From positions 3,472,001-3,536,000 of the forward strand of contig NZ_CP059154.1 of assembly GCF_013456555.2 (NCBI RefSeq): 64,000 nucleotides of DNA. Reading direction: 5' to 3'. The translations under genes were made by a program, and so were the position numbers. The notes beneath the pieces are model-generated. The model was given only the letters and a program-made list of their open reading frames with translations. It was not told the DNA's origin and did not search any database. The stretch is from Natrinema zhouii (GTDB taxonomy: Archaea; Halobacteriota; Halobacteria; Halobacteriales; Natrialbaceae). Positions within the stretch are counted from its first letter, which is position 1; each line of letters opens with the position of its first letter. Below, piece by piece: positions 8,695 to 17,848 of this stretch.

Positions 8695-10350
8695 TTACCG
8701 GTCCACCTCCCCGAGCACGATATCGAGGCTGCCCAGCGACGCGATCAGGTCGGGGACGTACTCGCCTTCAGACATCTCGGGCAGCGCCGAGAGGTTGTGG
8801 AAGCACGGACTCCGGATCTTGAACCGGCCCGGCTTGTCCGTCCCGTCCGAGCGGATGTAAATCCCGAGTTCGCCCTTCGCCCCCTCGACGGCGCGATAAA
8901 TCTCCGTGTCCGCGTCGGGTTTCAGCGTTCGCGGGACGTTGCTCTGGACCGTCCGCTCGTCTTCGGGCCAGTCCTCGAGCAGGTCGACACACTGCTCGAT
9001 GATTTTCGCGGACTCCTCGACCTCCTGCATGCGCACGAGGACGCGGCTGTAGTTGTCACAGCCGTCCTCGGTGACGACGTCCCACTCGAGGTTCTCGTAG
9101 TAGCCGTAGGGGTCGTCCCGCCGGAGGTCGTAGTCGATGCCGGAGCCCCGCGCGACTGGACCCGTACAGCCGTACTGTTTGGCGACCTCGGGCTCGAGGA
9201 TCCCGGTGTCGTGGGTCCGGACCTGGAAAATCTCGTTGCCCGTTAGCAGGTCGTTGTACTCGTCGACCTTCGCGGGGAGTCCGTCGAGGAAGTCCCGCGT
9301 CTTCTCGAAGAACTCTTCGCGGGGTTCGGGCAGGTCCCAGGCGACCCCGCCGAGCCGGAAGTAGTTGAACATGAGCCGCTGACCGGTCAGGTCCTCGAGG
9401 ATATCTTGAATGACCTCGCGGTCGCGCATGCCGTACTGGAAGATGGCGGTGAAGTCGCCGTAGACGTCCAGCGCGAACGTGGCCAGCGCGAGCATGTGTG
9501 CGGCGATCCGGCACATCTCGGCGCCCATCGTCCGGATGACCTGGGCGTACTCGGGGACCTCGATGTCCGCGAGGTCCTCGGCCGTGCGCGCGTAGGCCCA
9601 CTCGTTGAGCAGCCCTGCCGAGACGTAGTCCCAGCGGTCCGGGTAGGGCATGATCTGGTGACGGTAGGTCCCCTGCTGGCACATCTGTTCCTCGCAGCGG
9701 TGCAGGTAGCCGATGTCAGGGTCGACGTCGACGACCGTCTCGCCGTCGAGCACCGTCTCGATGTGGAGCACGCCGTGGGTCGCCGGGTGGTGTGGACCGA
9801 TGTTGAGGAACATCGTATCCGACTCGTCGTCGTGGTGGTCCGGCTGGACCGGGTTGGCGTGTTCCGAGAGAGTCACCAGCTGCGGTTTCTCCTGATCGTA
9901 GTCCCGCCCTAGCGGATGGCCTTGCCAGGTTTCGGGCAGGAGGATCCGGCGCGGATCGGGGTGGCCCTCGTAGTCGATGCCGACGAGGTCGAACGCTTCG
10001 CGCTCGTGCCAGTCCGCGGTTCGGAAGACCGGTTCGGCGCTCTGGCTGACCGGATCGTCGGTCGTCGTCGGGACGACGATCGAGACCTCCTGGGTCGGAT
10101 CCGCGTACTTCCGGAGGTGGTAGATCGATTCGTACCGGTCGGCGTACTCCTGTGCGGTGAGGTTGGCGAGGTGATCGAACCCCGCCTCGTCCCGGAGGTC
10201 CGTGAGGACGTCCCGGACGTCGTCCGGCCGGATGACGAATCCCGGCGCGTTCAGGTGGTCGTCGCGCGAGAGCGCGCGATCACCGATCAGCGCAGCGAGG
10301 TCGTCCTCGCTGACTTCCACTGCCGGTCCTCGCTCGAGTCCCGTGCTCAT
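8695..10350 (-). CDS. nuoCD: NADH-quinone oxidoreductase-like fused subunit C/D
   Basis: At 551 residues this is a fusion of NuoC (about 1-165, with the [18 protein letters not shown] signature) and the 49-kDa NuoD (about 175-551, beginning [14 protein letters not shown] and including the YLHRCEE quinone-site region). NuoD descends from the large subunit of NiFe hydrogenases without the Ni-Fe site. The start overlaps the nuoB stop by 4 nt. CD fusion occurs in several lineages and is usual in haloarchaea. The head domain binds quinone with NuoB and NuoH. Confidence 0.95.
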   Translation of the reverse strand: MSTGLERGPAVEVSEDDLAALIGDRALSRDDHLNAPGFVIRPDDVRDVLTDLRDEAGFDHLANLTAQEYADRYESIYHLRKYADPTQEVSIVVPTTTDDPVSQSAEPVFRTADWHEREAFDLVGIDYEGHPDPRRILLPETWQGHPLGRDYDQEKPQLVTLSEHANPVQPDHHDDESDTMFLNIGPHHPATHGVLHIETVLDGETVVDVDPDIGYLHRCEEQMCQQGTYRHQIMPYPDRWDYVSAGLLNEWAYARTAEDLADIEVPEYAQVIRTMGAEMCRIAAHMLALATFALDVYGDFTAIFQYGMRDREVIQDILEDLTGQRLMFNYFRLGGVAWDLPEPREEFFEKTRDFLDGLPAKVDEYNDLLTGNEIFQVRTHDTGILEPEVAKQYGCTGPVARGSGIDYDLRRDDPYGYYENLEWDVVTEDGCDNYSRVLVRMQEVEESAKIIEQCVDLLEDWPEDERTVQSNVPRTLKPDADTEIYRAVEGAKGELGIYIRSDGTDKPGRFKIRSPCFHNLSALPEMSEGEYVPDLIASLGSLDIVLGEVDR

Positions 10351-11054
10351 GGCGAATCAGCCCAGTTGTATCGCATGACGAGATCCTCCTCGTCGATATC
10401 GTCCGCGAGCGTCTGGACGAGTTCGTCCTGGGGCAGGTCGCCGAACTCCTCGAGTTCGTACGGTTTGACGACGACGGGCGTCGACTCGCCGTTGCGGATC
10501 CGCTCTTGGAGTTTGACGATGCCGTAGACGAGCGCCTCTGGTCGCGGTGGGCAGCCGGGAACGTGGATGTCGATCGGGATGATCTCCTCGGCGCCCTTGA
10601 CGACGTTGTAGCCCTCCTGGAAGGGGCCGCCGGAGATCGTACACGAGCCCATGCCGACGACGAACTTGGGTTCGGGCATCTGGTCGTAGACCCGCTTCAT
10701 GCGGGGACCGAACTTCGAGACGATCGTCCCGGGGACGATCATCACGTCGGCCTGTCGGGGCGAGGCGCGCGGAACGCCGGCCCCGAATCGGTCGAGGTCG
10801 TGTTTGATCGCGTACGTGTGCATCATCTCGATGCTGCAACACGCGATCCCGAACTGGAGCATGAACATCGAGTTGCCCCGGACCCAGTTCATGAACTTGT
10901 CGAACTTCGTGAGGATGAACGGGGTCGAGCCGAAGGCCTCGCGAAGCTTGGAGTTGAAGCGGTCGTCGGCACCCTCGCCGATCCGCGAGTCGCGGGTGTC
11001 CGTCGACGGTGCGGTGCTGTCGTAGATTTGCTGGCGTGGTTGTTCGCTACTCAT
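10347..11054 (-). CDS. nuoB: NADH-quinone oxidoreductase-like subunit B
   Basis: Carries cluster N2, the electron donor to quinone. Ligand cysteines are visible as the tandem pair in [12 protein letters not shown], then [12 protein letters not shown] and [12 protein letters not shown]. The protein has 235 residues, with an N-terminal extension of about 45 charged residues and an acidic C-terminal tail ([18 protein letters not shown]) relative to bacterial NuoB. It overlaps nuoA and nuoCD by 4 nt each. Confidence 0.95.
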   Translation of the reverse strand: MSSEQPRQQIYDSTAPSTDTRDSRIGEGADDRFNSKLREAFGSTPFILTKFDKFMNWVRGNSMFMLQFGIACCSIEMMHTYAIKHDLDRFGAGVPRASPRQADVMIVPGTIVSKFGPRMKRVYDQMPEPKFVVGMGSCTISGGPFQEGYNVVKGAEEIIPIDIHVPGCPPRPEALVYGIVKLQERIRNGESTPVVVKPYELEEFGDLPQDELVQTLADDIDEEDLVMRYNWADSP

Positions 11055-11458
11055 AGTCTGTCAGTTTCCAGCTGGCGGGATGTCTGTGCCCACTGTACCG
11101 CGCCGTTGCGCCACGCCCACGCGAGTCCGACGAGCAGGATGGCGACGAACAACAGCATCGGCCCGAGCGCGCTGACGAGTGAGATTTCCTCCGCCGCGAG
11201 CGCATCCTGATAGGCGACCGCCCACGGGAACAGGAGGACGGTCTCGATATCGAAGACGACGAACAGAAGCGCAACCATGTAGTACTGAATATTGAACCGG
11301 ATGCGCGTTCCGCCGGTCGGAATCTCACCACTCTCGTACGTGGCTCGTTTGCTCGTTTCGGGCACGGTGGGTCGCAGGAGGTACGATACCGCGATCATGC
11401 TGAACGGTATCAGTACTCCGACGAGCGCCAGCGCCCCGATGGCGATCCAATCATTCAT
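11051..11458 (-). CDS. nuoA: NADH-quinone oxidoreductase-like subunit A
   Basis: First gene of the nuo operon. It encodes a three-TM protein of 135 residues with the FNIQYYMVALLFVVFDIETV signature of NuoA. An open frame continues to 11533, but I place the start at 11458: a TATA-like element lies 33-38 nt upstream of that ATG, so longer proteins would begin upstream of the probable transcription start. The short leader implied is typical of haloarchaea. Confidence 0.92.
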   Translation of the reverse strand: MNDWIAIGALALVGVLIPFSMIAVSYLLRPTVPETSKRATYESGEIPTGGTRIRFNIQYYMVALLFVVFDIETVLLFPWAVAYQDALAAEEISLVSALGPMLLFVAILLVGLAWAWRNGAVQWAQTSRQLETDRL

Positions 11459-11777
11459 CTCGGTAACGTTCGAGGGTTCCGACCGCACGCATATAAGGGT
11501 TGATTCTTCGTTTTTCGGGGAAACACGGTCCACAGAGGGACTTCAATGCGGATCGGTCCTCGTGAACGAGTACCGTATACTGAATATCGTTGTACGGAGA
11601 GTAAACGTCTCGGTAATACAGTGTTACTCGAGGCCGAAATAGGCCACTACGCGCCACTTGTGGCGGTGATTTCTGCCGGATGAATTCGGTTTCCCGGCCG
11701 AAAGCACGATCGGCAGTCACTCCGTCTCAGTTTCTCTGGGAGGCGTAGAATGCGCTACTGGGTAGCGCGGGGATGGG
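11459..11777 (-). promoter_or_regulatory. nuo operon promoter region with TATA-like box at 11491-11496
   Basis: This 319-nt gap between purE and nuoA holds no convincing gene. On the minus strand a CTTATATG element lies 33-38 nt before the nuoA ATG, the spacing expected for a transcript starting only a few nucleotides before the start codon. I see no other motif I can name in the rest of the gap. Confidence 0.5.
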
Positions 11778-12416
11778 TCACTGCTCCCGATCACGGAACG
11801 CGGGCGTCCCGCCGTCGTGGAGTTCTCGAGAGACGTCCCCGACGCCCTCGCGCAGGTCCTCGTGGTAGGCGATCAGTCGGTCACGAACCGACTCGTGTTG
11901 GCGGGCGAGAATCTGGGCGGCCGACAGCGCAGCGTTGAACGACTTGCCGGCGTCGACCGCGACCAGCGGCGCGCCGGTCGGCATCCCGATGACGCTGTCG
12001 ACGGACTTCTCCTGGACCGGGACGCCGATGACCGGGAGCGGATACGCGATCGACGCGGTCATGTTCGGGAGGTCCGCGGACTTGCCGCCGGCCCCGGCGA
12101 TGATTACGCCGAGGCCCCGCTTCTCGGCCGTCTCGGCGTACGCAGTCATGAGGTCCGGCGTCCGGTGAGCTGAGGTGACGTAGGTCTCGAAAGTGAACCG
12201 TTCGTCGGGCGGGCTCTCGTAGTCGGTCTGCTCGGCGAAGCCGAGTTCGTCGACGAACGCGTCGTACGCGCCCCGACGCTTCCCGCCGGTCATCATCGTC
12301 TCGAGGTCGGAGTCGCTGCCCATGACGATTCCGACGTCCGGAGTTTCCTCGGACGGGCGATCCTGTTCGGCCTCGCTGCGCAGGCGCTCGATCAGTTCGC
12401 TGACGCTGTCGCTCAT
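11778..12416 (-). CDS. purE: 5-(carboxyamino)imidazole ribonucleotide mutase
   Basis: Converts N5-CAIR to CAIR in purine biosynthesis, working after PurK. Family motifs: GIVMGSDSDLETM, SAHRTPDLM and GAGGKSADLPNMTAS, the last forming the substrate pocket. At 212 residues it is longer than the usual 160-170, with about 27 extra acidic residues at the N-terminus and a longer segment before the AHR motif. purK lies 77 nt upstream on the same strand, so the two probably form an operon. Confidence 0.95.
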   Translation of the reverse strand: MSDSVSELIERLRSEAEQDRPSEETPDVGIVMGSDSDLETMMTGGKRRGAYDAFVDELGFAEQTDYESPPDERFTFETYVTSAHRTPDLMTAYAETAEKRGLGVIIAGAGGKSADLPNMTASIAYPLPVIGVPVQEKSVDSVIGMPTGAPLVAVDAGKSFNAALSAAQILARQHESVRDRLIAYHEDLREGVGDVSRELHDGGTPAFRDREQ

Positions 12417-12493
12417 GGCTGGTCGTGGTCGGGCGAGTGACTTGAAACAGTGGCAAACGGACCGAGCGACCGGGACGACCCGCAGTCGGCCGG

Positions 12494-13657
12494 CTACGTC
12501 CGGAACGTCACGCGCTCCTCGAGGTCGCGCGCGGCCGCCAGTAACGCTTCGACGTCGGCGTCCTCAGTCTCGCCCGAGACGGTGATGTGGCCCATCTTGC
12601 GCAGCGGTCGGACTTGCCGCTTGCCGTACCAGTGGAGATGCGCGGCGGATGTCTCGAGGATGCGGTCGATGTCGCTCAACTCCGCGCGCCGTTCCTCGTC
12701 GACGTCACCCAGCAGGTTCGTCAGAATGGTCGGCGAACGCAGCTCGGTCGACCCGAGCGGCCAACCCAGTACCGCCCGCGCGTGCTGTTCGAACTGCGAA
12801 CTCTGGGCACCCTCGATCGTCCAGTGACCCGAGTTGTGCGGGCGCGGCGCAATCTCGTTGAGCAAAACGTCTCCCTCGCGCGTTTCAAATAGTTCGATCC
12901 CGTAAACGCCCCGCCCGTCCATCACCTCGAGCACGTCGCTCGCGACCGCGTGAGCGCGCTCGGTGACGGCCTCGCTCGAGCGCGCCGGAACGACGGTCTC
13001 CCGAAGGATTTCGTCCTCGTGGATGTTTTCCCCGATCGGGAAGGTCGCGATTTCGTCCTCGCCCTTAACGGCGATAACCGACACCTCGCGCTCGAAGTCG
13101 ACGAACGACTCGACCATCGCCGGCCCGGCGACCGACTCGAGTGCATCCTCGGCGTCGGCTTTCGATTCGACGGGAACGTTCCCGCGCCCGTCGTAGCCGC
13201 CGGTTCGGGCCTTGAGCATCACTGGGGCACCGTAGTCGCCGATCGCCCCGCGTATATCGTCGGCGTCCTCCACCGCGCGGAAGGGCGGCACCGGAACGCC
13301 GGCGTCCTCGAGTTCGCGCTTCTGAACGAGTTTGTCGTGGATCGTCTTGAGCGTCGACGGCTTCGGGTGGACCGGCGTCCCCGAGTCCTCGCTGACGCGC
13401 TCCAAGACGTCCTGATCGGCGAGTTCGATTTCGAACGTAAGAACGTCAGCACGCGCGGCGAGTTCGCGGATCCCCGCCTCGTCGTCGAAGTCGGCGACGA
13501 TCTGATCGCGGGCGACCGGCGCGGCGGGGCAGTCCGGCGTCGGATCGAGCATCACGACTTCGACGCCCAGCGGCGCGGCCGCTTCGGCGAGCATCCGTCC
13601 GAGCTGTCCCCCGCCGACTACGCCGACCGTCGGTCCCGGCGTCCGTAGCGTCGTCAT
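12494..13657 (-). CDS. purK: 5-(carboxyamino)imidazole ribonucleotide synthase
   Basis: ATP-grasp enzyme of 387 residues that carboxylates AIR with bicarbonate and ATP to give N5-CAIR, the substrate of the adjacent purE product. Visible parts are the N-terminal pre-ATP-grasp fold (VGVVGGGQLGRMLAEAAAPLG), the ATP-grasp lysine region (APVMLKARTGGYDGRGN) and the carboxylate site NEIAPRPHNSGHWTIEGA. A cTTAAG element about 28 nt upstream of the ATG may be its TATA box. Confidence 0.96.
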   Translation of the reverse strand: MTTLRTPGPTVGVVGGGQLGRMLAEAAAPLGVEVVMLDPTPDCPAAPVARDQIVADFDDEAGIRELAARADVLTFEIELADQDVLERVSEDSGTPVHPKPSTLKTIHDKLVQKRELEDAGVPVPPFRAVEDADDIRGAIGDYGAPVMLKARTGGYDGRGNVPVESKADAEDALESVAGPAMVESFVDFEREVSVIAVKGEDEIATFPIGENIHEDEILRETVVPARSSEAVTERAHAVASDVLEVMDGRGVYGIELFETREGDVLLNEIAPRPHNSGHWTIEGAQSSQFEQHARAVLGWPLGSTELRSPTILTNLLGDVDEERRAELSDIDRILETSAAHLHWYGKRQVRPLRKMGHITVSGETEDADVEALLAAARDLEERVTFRT

Positions 13658-13828
13658 TGCCCGGCGGTTGACGGCGATTGCGCTTAAGAATTGGTAATCG
13701 GTGACCGGAATCGACGACCGGCATCGCTTCGGCGCTTCCGTCCTCGGTTTCCCCGGTTTCCGGACGTCTCGAGCGCGGCTGACACGGCGGGTGCAAGGGC
13801 AGCACCTGATCGCCTACCATCGCGGACG

Positions 13829-15100
13829 TTACTCCCGTTCGTGGACCTCGAGGACCTTCCCGGCAGCGATGGTCTGACCCATGTCGCGGATGGCGAAGCT
13901 CCCGAGTTCGGGGATCTCGCTGGACGGCTCGATGCTGAGTGGTTTTTGCGGTCGGATGGTGACCACAGCAGCGTCACCCGACTGGATGAAGTCGGGGTTC
14001 TCCTCGGCGACCTCGCCGCTCGAGGGGTCCATCTTCCTGTCGATGGACTCGATCGTACAGGCGACCTGTGCCGTGTGGGCGTGGAAGACCGGGGTGTAGC
14101 CGGCCGTGATCACGCTTGGGTGCTGCATAACGACGATCTGGGCCTGGAACGTCTCGGCGACGCTCGGCGGGTCGTCGGCCGGGCCACAGACGTCGCCGCG
14201 GCGGATGTCGTCTTTGCCGAGGCCGCGGACGTTGAATCCGATGTTATCACCGGGGTCTGCTCTGGGCACCTCTTCGTGGTGCATCTCGATCGTCTTGACC
14301 TCGCCACTCACGTCGCTGGGCTGGAAGGAGACGCTGTCGCCGACGTTCATGATACCGGTCTCGATACGGCCGACGGGGACGGTACCGATACCCGATATCG
14401 TGTAGACGTCCTGAATGGGGACTCGAAGCGGTGCGTCCGTCGGTGGCTGGGGCTCGGGCAGGTTGTTCAGCGCCTCGAGCAGAATCTCGCCGTCGTACCA
14501 GTCCGTGTTCTCGGAGTGTTCCGCGACGTTGTCGCCCTCGAACGCCGATACCGGGATGAACGAGGCGTCCTCGGTATCGAACTGGACCTGCTTGAGTAAC
14601 TGGGTGACCTCGTCGACGACCTCCCTGTAGGTCTCCTCCGAGTAGTCGACGATGTCCATCTTGTTGACGGCGACGATGAGTTCGTCGATACCGAGGGTAC
14701 GAGCCAGGAAGACGTGCTCCTGGGTCTGGGGCGCGACGCCGTCGTCGGCCGCGACGACGAGGACGGCGTGATCGGCCTGACTCGCCCCGGTGATCATGTT
14801 CTTGACGAAGTCCCGGTGACCGGGCGTATCCACGATGGTGAAGTCGTACTCGTCGGTATCGAACTCCTGGTGGGCGATGTCGATGGTGACACCGCGCTCT
14901 CGCTCTTCTGCGAGGTTGTCCATGACGTAGGCGAACTCGAAGCCGCCCTTGCCCTTCTCTTCTGCTTCTTCGCGGTGCTGTTCGATGACGTGCTCTGGCA
15001 CGCTCCCCGTCTCGTAGAGGAGTCGTCCCACGAGCGTACTCTTCCCGTGGTCGACGTGACCGATAATGGCCAGGTTCTGGTGTGGGTTGTCTTTGCTCAT
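13829..15100 (-). CDS. translation elongation factor EF-1alpha (stand-alone copy)
   Basis: GTPase that delivers aminoacyl-tRNA to the ribosome. All G motifs are present: GHVDHGKST (Walker A), DTPGH (G3), NKMD (G4), and the G5 region near VSAFEGD. Length is 423 residues from ATG 15100, the start of [15 protein letters not shown]; a frame extending to 15157 adds an unlikely N-terminus. A GTATAC element lies about 22 nt upstream. The usual archaeal EF-1alpha gene sits beside EF-2 and rpsJ; here the neighbours are purK and ribH, so this may be a second copy. G3 reads DTPGH, where I recall DCPGH as usual in haloarchaeal EF-1alpha. Confidence 0.9.
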   Translation of the reverse strand: MSKDNPHQNLAIIGHVDHGKSTLVGRLLYETGSVPEHVIEQHREEAEEKGKGGFEFAYVMDNLAEERERGVTIDIAHQEFDTDEYDFTIVDTPGHRDFVKNMITGASQADHAVLVVAADDGVAPQTQEHVFLARTLGIDELIVAVNKMDIVDYSEETYREVVDEVTQLLKQVQFDTEDASFIPVSAFEGDNVAEHSENTDWYDGEILLEALNNLPEPQPPTDAPLRVPIQDVYTISGIGTVPVGRIETGIMNVGDSVSFQPSDVSGEVKTIEMHHEEVPRADPGDNIGFNVRGLGKDDIRRGDVCGPADDPPSVAETFQAQIVVMQHPSVITAGYTPVFHAHTAQVACTIESIDRKMDPSSGEVAEENPDFIQSGDAAVVTIRPQKPLSIEPSSEIPELGSFAIRDMGQTIAAGKVLEVHERE

Positions 15101-15266
15101 GGTGAGTGACTGTAAGCGGGTATACGGTGGACACGCTGGTAAACTCTTATCTGGCATCTCCTAGACAGTCCGACGAACCAGTACAACCGGCGCGAGGTAT
15201 CCGAGCCGGGCTACGTCGTCCATCGAGAACGGTACCTCTTTTACCTGCCCTCCCTACCGCTCGCCT

Positions 15267-15698
15267 ATGACCACGCTCGGATTGGTGGTCGCGGAATTCA
15301 ACCGACCGATCACCGAGCAGATGGAGCAGGAGGCGCTCGAGGCGGCCACCGCCGCGGGCGCCGAGGTGTACGAGACGGTCCGCGTCCCTGGAGTCTACGA
15401 CGCGCCGCTGGCGGCCGACCGGCTCGCCCGCCGCGACGAGGTCGACGCCGTCGCCGTCGTCGGAACCGTCATCACCGGTGATACGGATCACGACCAGGTG
15501 ATCACCGACGCGACCGCACAGCGGCTCTCCGACGTGAGTCTCGAGCGCGATACCCCCGTGACCCTCGGCGTGACGGGGCCCGGCATGTCCACCGCCGAAG
15601 CGCGCGAGCGCGTCGCGAACGCGGCGAAAGCCGTCGACGGCGCGCTCGATCTCGTCGACGAACTACCCGACCCCAGTCCCGCTATCGATTCAGACTAG
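15267..15698 (+). CDS. ribH: 6,7-dimethyl-8-ribityllumazine synthase
   Basis: Condenses 5-amino-6-ribitylamino-uracil with 3,4-dihydroxybutanone phosphate, the penultimate step of riboflavin synthesis. The 143-residue protein shows the lumazine synthase pattern LGLVVAEFNRPITEQM, VPGVYDAPLAADRL and VVGTVITGDTDHDQVI, where the His of TDHDQ matches the general acid region. It is divergently placed from the EF-1alpha gene and 7 nt upstream of the aminotransferase gene, suggesting co-transcription with it. Confidence 0.93.
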   Translation: MTTLGLVVAEFNRPITEQMEQEALEAATAAGAEVYETVRVPGVYDAPLAADRLARRDEVDAVAVVGTVITGDTDHDQVITDATAQRLSDVSLERDTPVTLGVTGPGMSTAEARERVANAAKAVDGALDLVDELPDPSPAIDSD

Positions 15699-15705
15699 AT
15701 CCACA

Positions 15706-16851
15706 ATGACGATGGAATTCACCGACCGCGTCAACCGAGTCGAACCGTCCGCAACGCTCGCCATCTCCGCGCTCGCCACCGAACTCGAGGCCGACGGCGC
15801 AGACGTCGTCGACCTGAGCGTCGGCGAGCCCGACTTCCCCACGCCCGAGAATATCATCGAGGCCGGCAAGGACGCGATGGACGCCGGTCATACCGGCTAC
15901 ACGACCTCCGCCGGCATTCTCGAGCTGCGCGAAGCGATCGCCGACAAGCTAGCCGACGACGGGCTCGATCACGGCCCCGAGAACATCATCGTCACGCCCG
16001 GTGCGAAGCAGGCGCTCTACGAGATTATCCAAGCGCTCGTCGGTGAGGGCGACGAAGTCGCCCTGCTCGACCCCGCGTGGGTCTCCTACGAGGCGATGGC
16101 CAAGATGGCCGGCGGCGATCTCACCCGCGTCGATCTCTCCGAGTCCGACTTCCAACTCGAGCCCGCGCTCGACGACCTCGCGGCCGCGGTCTCCGACGAG
16201 ACCGAACTGCTAATCGTCAACTCGCCGTCGAACCCGACCGGCGCGGTCTACTCCGACGCCGCGCTCGAGGGCGTCCGCGATCTCGCCGTCGAGCACGACA
16301 TCACCGTGATCTCCGACGAGATCTACAAGGAGATCACCTACGGCGTCGAACCCACCAGTCTGGGCACGCTCGAGGGGATGGCCGACCGCACGATTACGGT
16401 CAACGGCTTCTCGAAGGCCTACTCGATGACCGGCTGGCGTCTGGGCTACTTCGCCGGCCCCGAGGAACTCGTCGACCAGGCCGGCAAGCTCCACAGCCAC
16501 TCCGTCTCCTCCGCCGTCAACTTCGTTCAGCATGCCGGCCTCGAGGCGCTCGAGACCGAGGACGCCGTCACGGAGATGACAGAAGCGTTCGAAGCGCGCC
16601 GCGATCTGGTCGTCGACCTGCTCGCCGAGTACGACGTCGACGTAGCAGTGCCGGAGGGCGCGTTCTACATGATGCTCCCAGTGGACGACGATGACCAGGC
16701 GTGGTGTGAGGGTGCGATCGAAGACGCCCACGTCGCGACCGTGCCGGGGAGCGCCTTTGGCACGCCCGGCTATGCGCGAATCTCGTATGCGGCAAGTGAG
16801 GAGCGACTCGAGGAGGGGCTCGAGCGCTTGGCCGAGGAAGGGTACCTGTAA
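15706..16851 (+). CDS. pyridoxal-phosphate aminotransferase, aspartate family (class I)
   Basis: This 381-residue fold-type I enzyme transfers amino groups between an amino acid, probably aspartate or an aromatic one, and 2-oxoglutarate. The PLP lysine lies in NGFSKAYSMTGWRLGYF. NSPSNPTGAVY, SVGEPDFPTP and the phosphate-binding TPGAKQALYEI are also canonical. The second Met (MEFTDRV, 6 nt downstream) is an equally good start. It follows ribH by 7 nt. Substrate range cannot be read from sequence. Confidence 0.92.
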   Translation: MTMEFTDRVNRVEPSATLAISALATELEADGADVVDLSVGEPDFPTPENIIEAGKDAMDAGHTGYTTSAGILELREAIADKLADDGLDHGPENIIVTPGAKQALYEIIQALVGEGDEVALLDPAWVSYEAMAKMAGGDLTRVDLSESDFQLEPALDDLAAAVSDETELLIVNSPSNPTGAVYSDAALEGVRDLAVEHDITVISDEIYKEITYGVEPTSLGTLEGMADRTITVNGFSKAYSMTGWRLGYFAGPEELVDQAGKLHSHSVSSAVNFVQHAGLEALETEDAVTEMTEAFEARRDLVVDLLAEYDVDVAVPEGAFYMMLPVDDDDQAWCEGAIEDAHVATVPGSAFGTPGYARISYAASEERLEEGLERLAEEGYL

Positions 16852-16929
16852 CCGATTTCCAGCAGTATCCTCACTTCCGGTATACCGTATTTTCGCTGGC
16901 CGTAGCGCGTCATCACGACCAGCTTTGAG

Positions 16930-16938
16930 TTTATATAC
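16930..16938 (+). promoter_or_regulatory. TATA-like element for the HNH gene
   Basis: TTTATATAC lies 22-30 nt before an ATG at 16960. That is the spacing of a leaderless haloarchaeal transcript beginning at that codon. It points to the original start of the HNH gene, whose reading frame is then stopped after 16 codons. Confidence 0.5.
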
Positions 16939-16959
16939 GATACCGAGCCCAACTCCCTC

Positions 16960-17025
16960 ATGGATTGTCCGACGTGTGGGAAATCCCTCCGGACGACGCA
17001 AGGAATGTGACAGCATCACACGAAG
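16960..17025 (+). pseudogene. 5' segment of HNH gene interrupted by an in-frame TGA
   Basis: From ATG 16960 the frame reads MDCPTCGKSLRTTQGM, then TGA at 17008-17010, then QHHTKVHGDPLPN, directly in frame with the HNH protein downstream. Together these make a single C2H2-like zinc finger (CPTCG then HHTKVH) at the N-terminus. The stop replaces one codon between Met16 and Gln18, most simply a CGA (Arg) to TGA change. The full finger therefore cannot be made without readthrough. Confidence 0.7.
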
Positions 17026-17709
17026 GTGCACGGCGATCCGCTGCCGAACCGAACGTGTAGCGGCTGTGAAACCGAGTTCTACGATTCGAAAGCACGGCGT
17101 GAATACTGTGAGAGTTGCAATCCGAACGGTGGCGAACACAACGGAAACTGGAGCGATGCCACGGAAACTGCGGACTGTAAACGCTGTGAATCGACGTTCT
17201 CGTACTATCCGTCGTCCAAGAAAGGCATCTATTGTTCGGCGTGTGTCGAAGCTGCTGAGGGACTCCTCCCGGACAATTACGCTGTAAAAGGCGACAGAAT
17301 AACGGTCCAGTGCCAGTCGTGTGGGAACGGCCTCGAGGTTCGTCCGGCGAGGGTTGACGAACAGAAACGGGGCTTCTTCTGTACGCTGGACTGTTATGGT
17401 GACTGGCTTTCGGAGAACGTCGTCGGCCCGGACCACCATCAGTGGGAGGGCGGAACGATTGAATACGGCCGTACGTGGTGGCGTATTCGTCGGCGGGCGC
17501 TCGAGCGGGACGAGTACACGTGTCAGTACTGTGGCGCAGAGAAGGCGGAACTCGAGCGGAATCCGGATGTACACCATCTCCAGCCCGTTCGCTCGTTCGA
17601 CGACCTCGAGGACGCACATACGATGGAGAACGTACTGACGCTCTGCCGGAGCTGTCATCGACGAGCCGAGGAGGGACAGATAGCCGTTTCCCCTCACGCC
17701 GAAAAGTAA
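17026..17709 (+). CDS. HNH endonuclease, N-terminally shortened
   Basis: The open part, from GTG 17026, encodes 227 residues. Several zinc-ribbon-like CxxC pairs (CSGCETEF, CESC, CKRCESTF, CSAC, CQSCG) come first, then a C-terminal HNH nuclease: CQYCGAEKAELERN, VHHLQPVRSFDD, NVLTLCRSCHRR, with the His-His, Asn and zinc Cys pairs all present. HNH proteins nick or cut DNA and are frequent in haloarchaeal mobile regions. The probable original start is 16960, beyond an in-frame stop, so the gene may be a pseudogene or may be re-initiated at GTG. It lies 36 nt before tRNA-Gln. Confidence 0.75.
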   Translation: MHGDPLPNRTCSGCETEFYDSKARREYCESCNPNGGEHNGNWSDATETADCKRCESTFSYYPSSKKGIYCSACVEAAEGLLPDNYAVKGDRITVQCQSCGNGLEVRPARVDEQKRGFFCTLDCYGDWLSENVVGPDHHQWEGGTIEYGRTWWRIRRRALERDEYTCQYCGAEKAELERNPDVHHLQPVRSFDDLEDAHTMENVLTLCRSCHRRAEEGQIAVSPHAEK

Positions 17710-17745
17710 CACTATTGTGATGCCGTCGTCTATCTCGGAGTGAGG

Positions 17746-17848
17746 AGTCCCGTGGTGTAGTGGCCAATCATATGGGCCTTTGGACGTGTTCGGTACGTTC
17801 CGTCACGGAAGCAAGCCCATGACGGCGGTTCGAATCCGCCCGGGACTA
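17746..17848 (+). tRNA. tRNA-Gln(UUG) with 30-nt intron
   Basis: The acceptor stem pairs AGTCCCG (17746-17752) with CGGGACT (17841-17847), with discriminator A at 17848. The anticodon arm is TGGGC / CTTTGG at 17773-17783, with TTG at 17780-17782. A 30-nt insert (17784-17813) follows base 37, the canonical archaeal intron position; GCCCA at 17815-17819 closes the stem. The T arm is GGCGG-TTCGAAT-CCGCC. Without the intron the tRNA is 73 nt with a regular cloverleaf. CCA is not encoded. Confidence 0.92.
17784..17813 (+). other. tRNA-Gln intron
   Basis: A 30-nt intron lies between positions 37 and 38 of tRNA-Gln. The flanks can form the bulge-helix-bulge recognised by archaeal splicing endonuclease; an internal pairing of CGTTCCG with its surroundings is plausible, but I did not fold it. 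Introns at this site in haloarchaeal tRNA-Gln are known. Confidence 0.8.

Noticed and set aside
1003..11458. Missing NuoE/F/G and split NuoJ as evidence of a novel complex
   Set aside because: This is the usual Fpo-like arrangement in haloarchaea and not specific to this genome.
16958..17767. Minus-strand frame covering the HNH gene
   Set aside because: Basic, low-complexity translation. The plus strand carries ordered CxxC pairs and the HNH motif.
17746..17848. tRNA intron as an unusual finding
   Set aside because: An intron after position 37 in tRNA-Gln is known in haloarchaea, so it is annotated but not treated as novel.
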